Positions 22,874 to 38,188 of a stretch of 64,000 nt of DNA are shown here, piece after piece; position 1 is the first letter of the stretch, and each line of letters begins with the position of its first letter. Position numbers and translations under genes: made by a program. The notes under the pieces were generated by a model. The model worked only from the letters and a program-made list of their open reading frames with translations, did no database searches and had not been told where the DNA came from. The stretch is from Pohlia nutans. Taxonomy: Eukaryota; Streptophyta; Bryopsida; Bryales; Mniaceae. The stretch is taken from NCBI GenBank assembly GCA_022496805.1, contig CM040085.1, positions 18,939,811-19,003,810 on the forward strand. The letters run 5' to 3'.

Positions 22874-25698
22874 TCATAGGATTCAAAGAATTCTTAGAAT
22901 TCTTCACTGCTTCACTGGTATGACGACGTCTCTGCGGCCGTAATTGTCTTTGATTTGACAAGATGGGAATTATCACAAGATTCTCGGCCATATTTAATTG
23001 TTGGCACAAAGATAATGAATTCTTTGACAATGCTCTTCAACAACGTAGAAGACAGTCCCAGATCGATGCACACCTTATTGCACCAACGACTGGTCTCCTT
23101 AAAAACTGTCTACATGAACTACGTCCTGATCCAAGAGATGTACTATAATCTTTATATTTATTGTCTCTGCCCTTCCAGGGGAGAGACTACGTAAACGCTT
23201 TGTTTTTAAGGAGTTACATGGTTGAACAGTGCAAACAAGGTGTAAAAGTAAATATAGGGTAAATACTAAGGCAGAGACTACGCGACTAGCCGCTTGTTTA
23301 TATATACAAACACGCTTGGCTGTTCACATATATGCAGTAACATACACGGCATGCTTAATTAAACCTCTTTTTATTTATTTATTTATAGGAGCTTGTGAGG
23401 GCAAAGTCCTTTGGAGAGTCGTTAGAGACAAAAAAGTCATGATTTTCATTCAAAGAACAATTTTTTTATGTATTGATTTCGTTTTTCATTCACATGATCA
23501 TCATTCTCATTAGATTATTCCAAAATTTTCTACCAAAAAAGTGTTAATTATCATTTTGAAAAGTTCTTAGTGAGTCATTAAAACAACTCATGACAGAGCT
23601 AATTTAGTGCTTTTATTATTTACCCAAATTTTTACAATATTACTTTCATCTTGTACTATGTGTTTTATATACACATTGCAAATATTGACATATCACTTTC
23701 CTTTTTAACAACAATTGTTTTAAATCAAACATCACATTGAAAATGCCTCCAAAAAAGCACTAAAAAAGCATTGCTGACAACTTAGCCGGTTTGTATTAGC
23801 TTGAATGGACCCACTTAGGTCTCTTCCTCCACAATTCCATAATAAAGAAATGGGAGCCAACACCTTTTGCAATGGGACCACAGTCTAGTTTCTAATGAAC
23901 ATTTAAGTGGCAATGACACAGTAGTCCCAAAATTCATGGAATACAAATGACATTCCTTCGCTACTTTAAAAAGTGAATCTAAATAAAGATTCTCTTTCGA
24001 TCCATTTTTCAAAAAGGTACATCATTGCATTGCTCTATTATGCTATGTCTGACAGAGGTTTGAGGCCACTATATTAATGTACGTTGCTCCAACTACAACA
24101 AGCAACTACGCTACGAGGAGCTCTGATCGGAAGGACGAGAATGCATTTCAGCGGAATCATGGACGGAATATATTTGCTACAGTGATATTTAGCCCAGAAA
24201 AATGAGTGTCCCTGCAATGCCTCTTCCCTACTGTCAGAGCCAACAACTTAAGGTGGTTAAGAGCTTCTCCAGCGGTGTTCCCTGTCCCTGAACTTTACTC
24301 TGGAAAAGTCATCCATCATTTCATCCAGTGATTCAGGAAAAGTCATCCAGTGATTCAGGAAAAGTCGTTGAGATTCTTCACTTTACGCTGAAAATAAGGT
24401 TCAAAACCCCTGAACAAAATTCTGCTTTCAGGTCCAGGTTCAACATATCCGGTGCGGCTGCTCTAATTACTGAACTTACGCCATCTGCTCTTCGGATTGG
24501 ACTCATCAACCTTCTGGACTGCCGCTTAATTTGATTTAGCAGATTCATTCATTCACAACGCATCTTGTGTTCGACATGCACAGAACCACTTTGGCAGTAC
24601 TTCAATATATATGCATGGTCTGATCGAAGTACGTACTTCGGCAGTAAATGATCGATCGATGTCCGGGCTCAGTAAGTAATCTATATATTTTCTGACCAAG
24701 TAGACTGAGGTCGATCGAACCTCTTGCATGAATCATGCTGATGATAATACGTGACTTTCTGCCTGCAAATCTGCAATGTAATAAAAATAAATAATATTGT
24801 GCGGTGCCAACCAACTAGATAAGAACCCCGGACCTCTATCGAGGCCGGCGTGAATAAAGTGTCTGTTCGTAATGACAATGACCCAGTGCCCGGCCACCGG
24901 ACAAAGGGCCATTGGAACAAAAGTAGATACTGTATATACAACCGCAGCATGCAGGCAGTTGCTTCCGCTTTCGTCAAAGTGAATCACGGACTTCGATCAC
25001 GCTTGTCAAGCATCTTGGCATGTAAGTCGATCAATCTCTCAAACACTAATTATCTCTTATCTCTTTTCATTGTATCCTGCACGTACACTCACAGGGAACC
25101 TTGACCGATTCACTGCCCAGTAAATATTACTGCCAAACTGCAGTTTATAGCAAGTTTTGCAAGTGGTTGTTCAATTTAGCAAGTGTTCACCAAGAATTCA
25201 CCATCATTCTTGTACCATTTACTACCTGGTGAATGTGTCAAGGTGCTCTGTGATTGTAAGTATGATTATATAGTGCGTCCTATTACAGTATGTACTAGCT
25301 GGCCATCTCTTGAATCATGTACTGTATTGATTTCCAAGCTTTGAATTCACGTGATAATTGATGAATTTCGATTTTTATTGATGATCGATCATGACAAAAT
25401 CATCTTGCCAACAAATACTCTGAATCTCGACTGTAAGGGCATGCACAACGCTAAACAGCCCTCTAAAAGGACCCTGCTGCATCCACCAGCGATTCTCACC
25501 CCACTGTGACTCATCAAATTTCAGGCAGACCCGCCCAAACACTGTCCAGCAATTTATACCAAATATAGTACAAGTCAGAGATGAGATGCAACTGTGATCC
25601 TCTTTAAAAACTTGGCATTGTAACCTTTTTGTCCTAATTTCTGAACATGGCCAGGAAGTTCAAAGTCACATACAGTAGCATGCATGTCATACCAAGCC
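22874..25698. other. No gene recognised
   Basis: Apart from the partial transposon copy at 23405..23812 I see only short, unconserved open frames here. The part 24100..25100 is less AT-rich but shows no splice-linked protein-like frame in any reading. Confidence 0.5.
23405..23812. mobile_element. GGGTCC-family element, copy D, left-truncated
   Basis: It matches the interior of copy A from the TCCTTTGGAGAGTC unit onward and ends TTGAATGGACCC. The left inverted repeat is missing and no target duplication can be checked. Confidence 0.7.
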
Positions 25699-26353
25699 GG
25701 GTCCATTCAAGCTAATACTAGCCAAGGGTGCCTTGTTTTGAGTGCTTTGCAGAGTCCTTTGGAGAGTCCTTTGGAGATTCCTTTGTAAAGTGCTTAGAGA
25801 CATAAAAATCATGGTTTTCATTCAATTGCAAAACAATTTTTTGATGTATTGATTTCAATTTTCATTCACATAACCATCATTCACAGGGAGAAATAAAGAC
25901 ATTCCCACATGGGATTTCATATGGGAAGTGGGACAAAATTCCCAGAATTGTAGCTTTCTTGCGATGATTGTAGTGTATTTTGATCTGGGAAAGTTACAAT
26001 CGTGTCCCTGTTTCCCATATGGGAATCTTGTATTTATCTCCCTGTGATTCTCATTCAATTATCCCAAAATTTATACCAAGAAAGTGTTATTTATCATTTA
26101 GAAGAGTCCTTATTGCATGAGTCATTAATACCACCGATGACAGAGCTATTATAGTGCTTTTAATAGCTAATTTTTTACAATACTCCTTTCATCTTGTACT
26201 GTGTTTTATATACATGTTGGAAACATTGACATATCACTTTCCTCTCTAATTACAATTTAAATCAAATATCACATTGAAAATGCCTCCAAAAAAGCACTGA
26301 AAAAGCACTGTTGACAACTTCGGTGGTTCATATTAACTTCATTGAATGGACCC
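25699..26353. mobile_element. GGGTCC-ended element, copy C, interrupted by a second element
   Basis: Ends GGGTCCATTCAAGCTAATAC and AACTTCATTGAATGGACCC, flanked by AGCC on both sides (25695..25698 and 26354..26357). The interior has the TTTGGAGAGTCC units. It is split by the 165-bp element at 25882..26046; without that insert it would be about 487 bp. Confidence 0.85.
25882..26046. mobile_element. Nested 165-bp element with CACAGGGAGA ends
   Basis: Inverted ends CACAGGGAGAAATAAAGA and TATTTATCTCCCTGTG, flanked by ATT on each side. The uninterrupted copy A shows the empty site ATCATTCTCATTC, which confirms a 3-bp target duplication. Start with CAC and 3-bp duplication fit CACTA-like transposons. 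The interior also has an inverted pair around CATATGGGAA. Confidence 0.85.
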
Positions 26354-27325
26354 AGCCTTCACTTATGTTGTCCCTTGTGGCTACAGTGTGAAAATTTGCT
26401 TCACGCTAGCCTCCTCTTGCTTGCTCTCACAGCAGCCTCCTGTGTTATGTGTCTGCAGAGGGTTGTGCATGGTCTAAGTGTAAGACTTCTTGACATATGA
26501 ATGAATGGTCAACTACTTCGGAACTGAATGGAACTTCGGGGTCACCAACTCTGCAAAGTTTACTTTTAATGAAATTTGTGAAATCAATGGTACGTTCATG
26601 CGACAACTGCCTATCTAGAGACGGTTGAATGTGCATAAAATCCATAATTTTATAAACTCCATTGTATGATTGAAACGTGAGTGATTTCAAGCCCCTTCCG
26701 GCTACATCTTTCTATGCCTTTTGGTCTCCGATCAACTGTCATTCCTTTTATTCATTAAAATGAGATTCAGAAATCCTGTGCTAAATTTTGATTAACTCAG
26801 ATTGAATCATATGGATTTTCAAAATGAGGGTGGGTCAGAAATTTTATCCCTTCTTCTTAGAAACTCCCCTGTTAACGTTGCTAACAAACAAACAAACGTA
26901 GCATACAGACACAGTGTATGATCCTAGACAGTTTAGTGGGTCAAGGCTATTCTTCTAGATTCTTCTAGAAAATGTATACAATCCTCAAAGTCTGTTGTTC
27001 TGATTGCTTCGAATCAAGATGTGTTAGGAATAGCTGGAACATCTTGACAAAAGACATATCGGTAGCATAGTTAATTTTATTGGTCACATCCATTCCATGT
27101 TTTGGGGGATTTCTTGGCATGTCATTCGATCTAAACGATGAACATCACAACACTGTATAATCAAATTCCAAATACGCAATTAAAGGTAAGCTTGAATCAC
27201 ATCGTGTTAAGAGGGAAGTTAGTAAGGATTTTAGGAATGAATAATTCAGATACACTTTTGAACTAGATTCACTTTGCCTAGATTACTCTTAAGACCAACT
27301 GACTGGCCAAGTGCAAGCATATCTT

Positions 27326-27436
27326 AAAACGCCATATTGGTTAAATTGGCCAATTCTTGTTATTTTCTAGTGTTACCTGTAACTTGTTACACTAAAAAAT
27401 AACAGGGATTTGCCAACTTAACCAATATGGGGTTTT
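27326..27436. repeat. Hairpin-forming miniature inverted repeat
   Basis: Arms AAAACGCCATATTGGTTAA and TTAACCAATATGGGGTTTT close a 111-bp palindromic unit, with a second inner pair around TGTTATTTT / AAAATAACA. No second copy was seen in the window. Confidence 0.65.
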
Positions 27437-27634
27437 CAGTAAATCAATTCACTACAGTACCCCTGTTCTCAAGGTATGGACTGTAGATGAACTCATGAAC
27501 CACCCCCAACAGACTCTTCATTCACGAAGATCAATAAACTAATGATTGTTATTGTAGTTACTATTATAATAAGTTAATCAAATGAGGAAAATTGAGTTGG
27601 TTTTCTTCAAGCAACATCAACCGAATGCTACAAC

Positions 27635-27816
27635 ATAACATTCAGTAGCCTTCATGTCCTCTGCCTTTCCTTCATGCACTCTGCTCTTCACCTTGGGACT
27701 CCACCTGTACCCTTAACTACTAATGAAGTCCTGTTGGGTGTGGAATATGCTGCGCCATCTACTCTGGGCAAGGCAAGGCAGAGCTATTGTCTGTATACTA
27801 CAGTACTGAATGTTAT
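27635..27816. mobile_element. ATAACATTCAGTAG element, copy 1
   Basis: Inverted ends ATAACATTCAGTAG and ACTGAATGTTAT, 182 bp. Copies lie at 43941 and 52479. The region between 26354 and 27634 has no gene I can support. Confidence 0.75.
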
Positions 27817-28063
27817 GAAGGTGTTGGGTACTTCACCCTGTCCAAACATGCTTCACGAGGTAATGCTCAGAAAAAGAGGGTATTCCTTGACACTTGACAC
27901 TAACATGGAAGAGAGTCATGTTAATTCCATGCAAACATGCCACCCATGTGTTGTTACTTTTATGTATCACCTGAGCAATCATTAAAGTGGCTGCCATTTT
28001 ACTCTAACTTGTTAAATTGACACTACTACCAGACCTGTCGATTTTCATTCCCCTTTTGATGCT

Positions 28064-28202
28064 ATATTCGTTTAATTGGGAATTTCCGCCATATGGGGAC
28101 TCTTTGAAATCTACAATTGGTATAGAATTTCCCACTGAATTTATGCCAGTTGTAGATTTCAAAGAGTCTCAATATGACGGAAATTCCCAATTAAACGAAT
28201 AT
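28064..28202. repeat. Near-perfect palindrome with ATATTCGTTTAATTGGG arms
   Basis: The arm ATATTCGTTTAATTGGGAAT at 28064 is repeated in reverse at 28183..28202, with a further inverted pair around ACTCTTTGAAATCTAC. It is a foldback miniature element of 139 bp. The ends recall the ATATTCGTTATATT element at 54291. Confidence 0.75.
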
Positions 28203-28257
28203 GGTCTTTTTTGTGGAAACAATGAACAGTGGGTGAATATTATGCTTATATTTTTCT

Positions 28258-28365
28258 CATTTTGACCAAAACCACTTGCACCAGCACTGACACAGTCCCT
28301 GCCTAGAGCGGTTTCATTCCTTTTTCAATTATAGTAAGTGAAAAACGACACATTTCCTACTAGTG
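28258..28365. mobile_element. CACTA-like miniature element, truncated copy
   Basis: It ends AACGACACATTTCCTACTAG then TG, and matches the left part, in reverse, of the elements at 59638 and 59853 (GCGGTTTCATTCC and CACCAGCACTGAC blocks). The other end is missing. Confidence 0.7.
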
Positions 28366-29608
28366 TGAATATCAAATTGACAGATAGTAGTCACGGAGAA
28401 AAAAAATTATAAAAACTAAAAACAGAAGCCAAAATCAATTATTTTCAAAAAACATTTGTTTGTATGGTGAAAAGGAGAATCTTAGAGAATATTCACATAA
28501 TTTGACATTTGTGGGAAAAAAATCCAAAAAACTTAATTATTCGACATGACCTGTTGATTTTGACAGCTGGGTATAGTAATATTCCAAGGGACATACTATA
28601 GTCGGTCATCATAATAGGAAAAAAAAATCATATAAAGACAAGCCCAAATATTTAGGAAAATTTTTTTTTCAAAAAAAATATTTTGTATGGTGAAAACAAA
28701 AATTGTGAAAAATATTCACAAAATATATTTAGCGTCTGTTGAAAAAAATTCCAAAAAAATATTTATTCGGAAAAAAATGCAAACCCTAACAGCCGACTAG
28801 GGTAGTATTTCAAGAATCTCAATGAAATGGCATATTTACTACTCGAGGAGGCCACCGTATAGCATTTGTCTCATAGATATTGGGAGAACTAAGTCACTTA
28901 GTGTGAATTTTGGAATATTTACATGAGCGAACACAAAGTATTTAATGGGGGTTTATGAAATAATTGGAATATTCTATTATTTATAGTATATTTAGGTATA
29001 TTAATAGTATATTCTAAGAATATTCCTAATATATTCTCAAATTGCTTTTAAAACACTGTATATTACTTATAAGTTTTATCTCAAATGAATAAGACTCCCT
29101 ATATTTGTTCTCTCATGGTTATATAAATTTTTGACAATGACTTCTCCAAGCATAGATGTATATTAATTGGGAATTTTGAAAGGAACATCAAATAATACCA
29201 GTATCATTCAAATATTCACTAAATTTAAATTTAGTAAATATTTTAAGGTTATTTTATTATTTTGAGACATATTCAAAGAATGTTTTCTAAATTCTTTTTT
29301 AATCCATATAATAAGTCTAATACTAATTAAGCAATTATAAAATTTCATACGTAATATATAGAGTGCTTTAAATTCAAGTAAGGAATAATTCAATAAACTA
29401 CTTAGAATATACCTTGAATATTCTAAAATATACTTCAAACTTTCCAATTATGTGATAGCCCCCATTCAAATACCTTCTTAACGCACGTGATTATATTAGA
29501 TACATGTTAGTAATCCCCCTAGTAAAGGACCAATCAACTAAAGTGTTTTGGTACAGAAAAATACCAAACTCTCATTTTTAAGGCATTTAGCCAAAAATAA
29601 TAATATTG

Positions 29609-29639
<31 letters not shown>

Positions 29640-29918
29640 ATAACAAAAAGATCTTGTACAAAATTAGTATGTGAACTGAACATGTGATAAAAATTTCAAC
29701 ACTTTCATCTCATAGATTGTGAAATATTAACATTTAAACTTTAAAGTGAAAAATACTTTCTTTTTTTTAACACCATCCCAAACTAAGTAAGCAAACTTTG
29801 AATCTTCTTAATCCTTAAATGTCCTTCCCTAAATTAGAAAAAAAAATAGTTTTAACCTCAAAATATAGAAGTAATTTCAATTCTAAAAATGTAGGTGCAT
29901 GCAATTTTTGTCATGGTT
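28366..29918. other. AT-rich stretch without recognisable features
   Basis: Very AT-rich with runs of A and T and a small ATA/ATT palindrome near 29600..29640. Open frames here are short and low-complexity, and I see no gene. Confidence 0.5.
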
Positions 29919-30295
29919 CACTACTAGAGAGTGCGTAAAAACCAAGACAAAACCAACACACATCTGTTGGAACCAACAGACAATGGGTTTAACTTAGCAA
30001 ACATTTAGTCATCTGCACAGAACCAACAAGTTCCTGTTGATTTCTGTTGGAACCAACAAGTTCCTGTTGATTTTCCTCTTGGAACCAACAAGTTCCTGTT
30101 GATTCACTACTAGAGAGTGCGTCAAAACCAAGACAGAACCAAGACACATCTCTTGGAACCAATAGAGATTGGGTTTAACGTTGCAAAACCGAATTCACTG
30201 CACAGAACCAACAGATTATCTCTTGGAACCAACAAGTTTTCTCTTGGAAAAAAAAAACTGTACAGAACCAACAGGTTCTCTCTTGGAAAAAAACA

Positions 30296-30920
30296 CAGCT
30301 CCAGCCTTCAAGATTTTGTCAAAAAAAAAAAAATTCAAAAAAATTTGAATATTTTTCTATATACAGAAAAATCCCTGCATATAATACTGCAGAAAAAAAA
30401 TTTGAAAAAAAAGTTTTTTTTACATCGTTAAAAATATTCAAAGTCTGCTGGGAAAAAAAAAACAGCTCTAGCCCTCAAGATTTTGTCCAAAAAAAAAAAA
30501 AATCAAAAAAATTTGAAATTTTTTCTATATACAGAAAAATCCCTGCATATAATACTGCAGAAAAAAAATTTGAAAAAAAAGTTTTTTTTACATCGTTAAA
30601 AATATTCAAAGTCTGCTGAGAAAAAAAAAAACAGCTCCAGCCCTCAAGATTTTGTCCAAAAAAAAACAATTCAAAAAAATTTGAAATTTTTTCTGTATAC
30701 AGAAAAAATCCCTGCATATAATACTGCAGAAAAAAAATTTGAAAAAAAAGTTTTTTTTACGTCGTTAAAAATATTCAAAGTCTGCTGGGAAAAAAAAAAC
30801 AGCTCCAGCCTTCAAGATTTTGTCCCAAAAAAAAAAATTCAAAAAAATCTGAATTTTTTTGTAGATACAGAAAAATCCCTGTATGAAATAGTGCAAAAAA
30901 AAAATTGAAAAAAAAAGCTT
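30296..30920. repeat. Tandem array of about 150-bp units with A/T tracts
   Basis: Four units each contain CAGCTCCAGCC, AAGATTTTGTC, an ATACAGAAAAATCCCTGCAT block and a TATTCAAAGTCTGCTG block. The A tracts vary in length. The mirror array is at about 33235..33715 in the opposite-orientation element. Confidence 0.8.
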
Positions 30921-31002
30921 TTTGTACATGACAAACGAATCGCCAATAGTTAAGTTCTCTTATAATTAACAAGATAATTCATGTACTTGCATGAGCGTGT
31001 GT

Positions 31003-31075
31003 ATGTGGTGTGGTGGTTTAGTAAGTGGTTGGGGGGTAGAAGGTCTTGTGTTCGAATCCGGCCGTTGGCGATTCG
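31003..31075 (+). repeat. tRNA-like (SINE-type) module inside the CACTA-like element
   Basis: It has an A-box-like TGGTTTAGTAAGTGGTTGG and a B-box GTTCGAATCC with the spacing of an internal pol III promoter. No acceptor stem forms, so it is not a functional tRNA. The same module is at about 33090..33165 in reverse orientation in the paired element. Confidence 0.6.
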
Positions 31076-31493
31076 TCTTCGGTCGACCATGGTGGGCCCC
31101 ATGGCGGGCCCTACGGTGGTGGTTGGGGTTCTTGGCCCTGGTTGTTTTTAATTTTTTCCGGGCAGCCCAAAATCTCTGGGCAGCTACTTTTCCTCGGGCA
31201 GGCCAAAAAAAATGAATGCTAGATTAGAAACATTCTTTATCTGTATACTTGGACATTGAAGCAACACCGAACCAAGACATTTTCTGTTGATTGTGATCCG
31301 GAATCAACTGTTCCTAACCCGCACACGAACCAGCAGAATTTCTGTTGATTTTCTCCTACACCGGAACCCCATCTCTCTAGTAGTGGTTGATGCCTAAAAA
31401 TAAATTCATGAAAACATTTCTCCATTATTAACAATTCATGATAAAGTGGTTAGAAAACTAAAAAGGTAAGCCTCCTTGGACTTGGTCAGTCTT

Positions 31494-32042
31494 TTAACCC
31501 CTAAGTGACCGAACATCCATTTTATGGTCGCTGCCCTTTTTTACGGGCTGCCCGAGATGAAAAAAAAACTTTTTTGAAAAATAAAAAATATTTTCAAATA
31601 GGAAATCAAGTCTACTTTCCAACCCAATTTGAATTATGTCAATCCGAGTTAAACTCCATCAAGGAGAAATTTTCAAAGACAAACACCTCAACATTGTCCT
31701 AGTGTTACAAAACTTACTATTTCGGGAAAGTAATGATGTTCCCTCTTTGAAATTTTTTGCTTTTTTGAACTTTAGAATAGAATGTCTAGTTTCAACCAAT
31801 CATACCAAATTTCAAATTCTAAAAATAAAATTTGTAATTTTGGTGAATATTCAACGATAAATGCTTCTAAATTTGTTTAATGAGTATCGAAAACATTTTT
31901 TGAAAGTTTGACCGTATGGATAATTACTAAACATCGTGCTTCTCATTTTCTCTTTTGAACCAAACTTCATCGAAGCTGTAGAAGCAACATTTTATAGCAC
32001 ATTTAGGTTTGGCCCTTACCCCCTCTGTCATTTAGGGGTTAA
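31494..32042. mobile_element. TTAA-flanked element of a second subfamily, 549 bp
   Basis: Ends TTAACCCCTAAGTGACCG and CATTTAGGGGTTAA. The interior is not related to the GGACC subfamily. It lies in the spacer between the two opposed CACTA-like elements. Open frames within it are short and unconserved. Confidence 0.65.
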
Positions 32043-32789
32043 GGGTTAATTAAGAAAATTGCACTATAGAATTTAAAGGTCTTATACTTAAAAAAATATT
32101 AAGTAGAAGTAGGTACAACAAAATGAAAGGAAAAACCAAATCATTCTCAATTTTAATATTGAATTGATATTGTATGTCAATCTTATTGGTAAGAACGTTG
32201 TAACAAGAAATTTAAGCTCTATGAACATAAAATGTGATTCAAATTAAGTTAAAAAACAAATCTTGCACATTATTTTTCTAAAAAAAGTCTTAATTGCTTA
32301 TAATACAAGAAACTTTATAATTTTTGCATCACTTATCTAAATGGAATAAATTAAAACTTTCCATGTACATGTACATAAAATCTATGGAAAAAAATAAAAT
32401 TAGGATCTTTATGTTTTTTATGATTACTTGATGTCAACAAATATGTGCGTATAACAAAATAACTTTTGCTCTCAAGCAGCAATTGGAAATATATTGCACC
32501 AATTGCTCTTAAAGCTTGTGGGTTCTCCCACCTCCAAATAAATTTTCAAAAAATGATACTAAAATTCAACATCATAAGTACTTTCCAAAATCCTCAATTG
32601 TCCCTTAAATACATAATGGTCCTTAAGAGGTTAACACACCAATTGATTCAATTAGCATTTAGCAAAATGCTATTTAGTTAAAGTAAACCACCCTATTTCA
32701 AAAGTTCGTCTATTGTGCCACTATGTACTAGTAGTGTACGGTCACCAGTCAAAAGTTTTTGTCACGGTCTATTACAGAGGCAACGCAGA

Positions 32790-34074
32790 CACTACTAGAG
32801 AGATGGGGTTCCGGTGTAAGAGAAAATCAACAGAAATTATGCTGGTTCGTGTGCGGGTTAGGAACAGTTGATTCCGGATCACAATCAACAGAAAATGTCT
32901 TGGTTCGGTGTTGCTTCAATGTCCAAGTATACAGATAAAGAATGTTTCTAATCTAGCATTCATTTTTTTTGGCCTGCCCGAGGAAAAGTAGCTGCCCGGA
33001 GATTTTGGGCTGCCCGGAAAAAAATTATTAGCCAGGGCCAAGAACCCCAACCACCACCATAGGGCCCACCATGGTCAACCGAAGACCAATCGCTAGCGGC
33101 CGGATTCGAACACAAGACCTTCTACCACCCAACCACTTACTAAACCACCACACCACATACACACGCTCATGCAAGTACATGAATTATCTTGTTAATTATA
33201 ATAGAACTTAACCATTGGCAATTCGTTTGCCATGTACAAAAAGCTTTTTTTTTCAATTTTTTTTTTGCACTATTTCATACAGGGATTTTTCTGTATCTAC
33301 AAAAATAATTCAGATTTTTTTGAATTTTTTTTTTTTTTGGACAAAATCTTGAAGGCTGGAGCTGTTTTTTTTTTCCCAGCAGACTTTGAATATTTTTAAC
33401 GATGTAAAAAAAACTTTTTTTTCAATTTTTTTTTCTGCAGTATTATATGCAGGGATTTTTCTGTATATAGAAAAAATTTCAAATTTTTTTGATTTTTTTT
33501 TTTTTGGACAAAATCTTGAGGGCTGGAGCTGTTTTTTTTTTCCCAGCAGACTTTGAATATTTTTAACGATGTAAAAAAAACTTTTTTTTCAAATTTTTTT
33601 CTGCAGTATTATATGCAGGGATTTTTCTGTATATAGAAAAATATTCAAATTTTTTTGAATTTTTTCTTTTTTGACAAAATCTTGAAGGCTGGAGCTGTGT
33701 TTTTTTCCAAGAGAGAACCTGTTGGTTCTATACAGTTTTTTTTTTCCAAGAGAAAACTTGTTGGTTTCAAGAGAGAATCTGTTGGTTCTGTGCAGTGAAT
33801 TCGGTTTTGCAACGTTAAACCCAATCTCTATTGGTTCCAAGAGATGTGTCTTGGTTCTGTCTTGGTTTTGACGCACTCTCTAGTAGTGAATCAACAGGAA
33901 CTTGTTGGTTCCAAGAGGAAAATCAACAGGAACTTGTTGGTTCCAACAGAAATCAACAGGAACTTGTTGGTTCTGTGCAGATGACTAAATGTTTGCTACG
34001 TTAAACCCATTGTCTGTTGGTTCCAACAGATGTGTGTTGGTTTTGTCTTGGTTTTTACGCACTCTCTAGTAGTG
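32790..34074 (-). mobile_element. CACTA-like non-autonomous element, right copy of an inverted pair
   Basis: Ends CACTACTAGAGAG and CTCTCTAGTAGTG, flanked by AGA on both sides. It is 1,285 bp and closely similar, in reverse, to 29919..31385, with fewer tandem units. The different target duplications show two independent insertions, not one inverted duplication. Confidence 0.85.
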
Positions 34075-37319
<3,245 letters not shown>

Positions 37320-37683
37320 TTACTCGGTTATCCAAGTCCCCCAAAATGCATTCATTGTTGTCCACTTCAACAATCCAACAATAGTTGGGGTACTTAGCTT
37401 TGGATTGGGTTTTGGGAAATAATGGTAACGTAAACCGCCCTTTAAATGTGCTACACATCTGATCAAATCAGGAGAGAGTACGGGGCCGTTTCTTTGCACA
37501 TTGGATGAGAAAATTTCGTTAATGCCCCATACAATGAATGTTAAATCATGTAGTACAGACATAGCGAAAGACACGGAACCGACATGGAAACTGACATTAG
37601 AGACAGCTTCTGCAGATGACAAATAATAATGCATATTACACTTAATGTGGACACCCCAAAATCACCCACGACCAAACACCTTA

Positions 37684-38188
37684 CCGTAGCATTGACCCCC
37701 AATTCCACCTTGGGTTTGACCCAATTCTGACCTCTATTACTTCAAGTGAACACATAGATGGATGAAATTGGGTGTACATGGGGTAGTTTAAGATTACTTC
37801 TCTATCAACTACAGGCTGTTTTTGAATGATTATAAAACATTTTTGGGATGTTCATGGCTCCCACCTAGAGGCGGTTTTGTATTTTCAAGACAAAACAGTT
37901 TGAAATATTATAGAAATTACAAATTTTATCAGAAATATATGACTTCACTTTTATTCAACTCTACTACAATTTATCTTTCCACTAGTAGAAAAGGTGGCAT
38001 TGCCAAGAAAGATGCCCATGCAAATAGTGCCCAGTTCCACGCATGCACAATGATTTTGCCTAGGCATCTCCTTGGGGAGTGTCACCTTTTCTACTAGTGT
38101 TCTTTCAAAATTGAAGGACAAACTTGGTATGTCTTTGAAGATGTTGAGATTGCTTAAATGGATGGTAATAGGTACTTCTACCTTATAA
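37684..38188. mobile_element. Second copy of the 10383 repeat, interrupted by a CACTA-like element
   Basis: It shares ATTGACCCCCAATT, CACCTTGGGTTTGACCCAATT and GGATGTTCATGGCTCCCACC with 10383..10885, in the same orientation, and ends GGTAATAGGTACTTCTACCT. The insert at 37980..38099 is absent from the first copy. The preceding part (37320..37634) has a 104-codon minus-strand open frame with no recognisable domain. Confidence 0.65.
37980..38099. mobile_element. CACTA-like 120-bp element inside a repeat
   Basis: Inverted ends CACTAGTAGAAAAGGTG and CACCTTTTCTACTAGTG, flanked by TTC on each side. The related uninterrupted repeat at about 10795 (TTATCTTTCCTTCAAAAA) gives the empty site. Confidence 0.85.

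Larger units (their letters stand above)
29919..31385 (+). mobile_element. CACTA-like non-autonomous element, left copy of an inverted pair
   Basis: Ends CACTACTAGAGAG and CTCTCTAGTAGTG, flanked by GTT on both sides. It is 1,467 bp with no transposase. In order it holds a terminal segment rich in AACCAACA and TTGGAACC motifs that is duplicated (second CACTACTAGAGAGTGCG at 30105), four tandem units of about 150 bp with long A and T runs (about 30296..30920), a tRNA-like module near 31003..31075, and a right segment again with ACCAGCAGA-type motifs. Open frames inside are low-complexity and not genes. The matching copy is at 32790..34074. Confidence 0.85.

Noticed and set aside
29600..29640. 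ATA/ATT palindrome that could be a terminator or origin
   Set aside because: It is simple AT-rich sequence expected by chance in this region.
30117..30908. Several open frames of 75-104 codons on both strands, and matching ones at 33589..33876
   Set aside because: They are low-complexity translations of tandem A/T-tract units inside the CACTA-like elements.
31003..31075. Possible functional tRNA
   Set aside because: A and B boxes are present, but no acceptor stem or complete cloverleaf forms; it is better read as a tRNA-derived module in a transposon.
37320..37634. 104-codon minus-strand open frame
   Set aside because: No domain, no splice-linked partner and repeat-rich surroundings; composition is only mildly protein-like.
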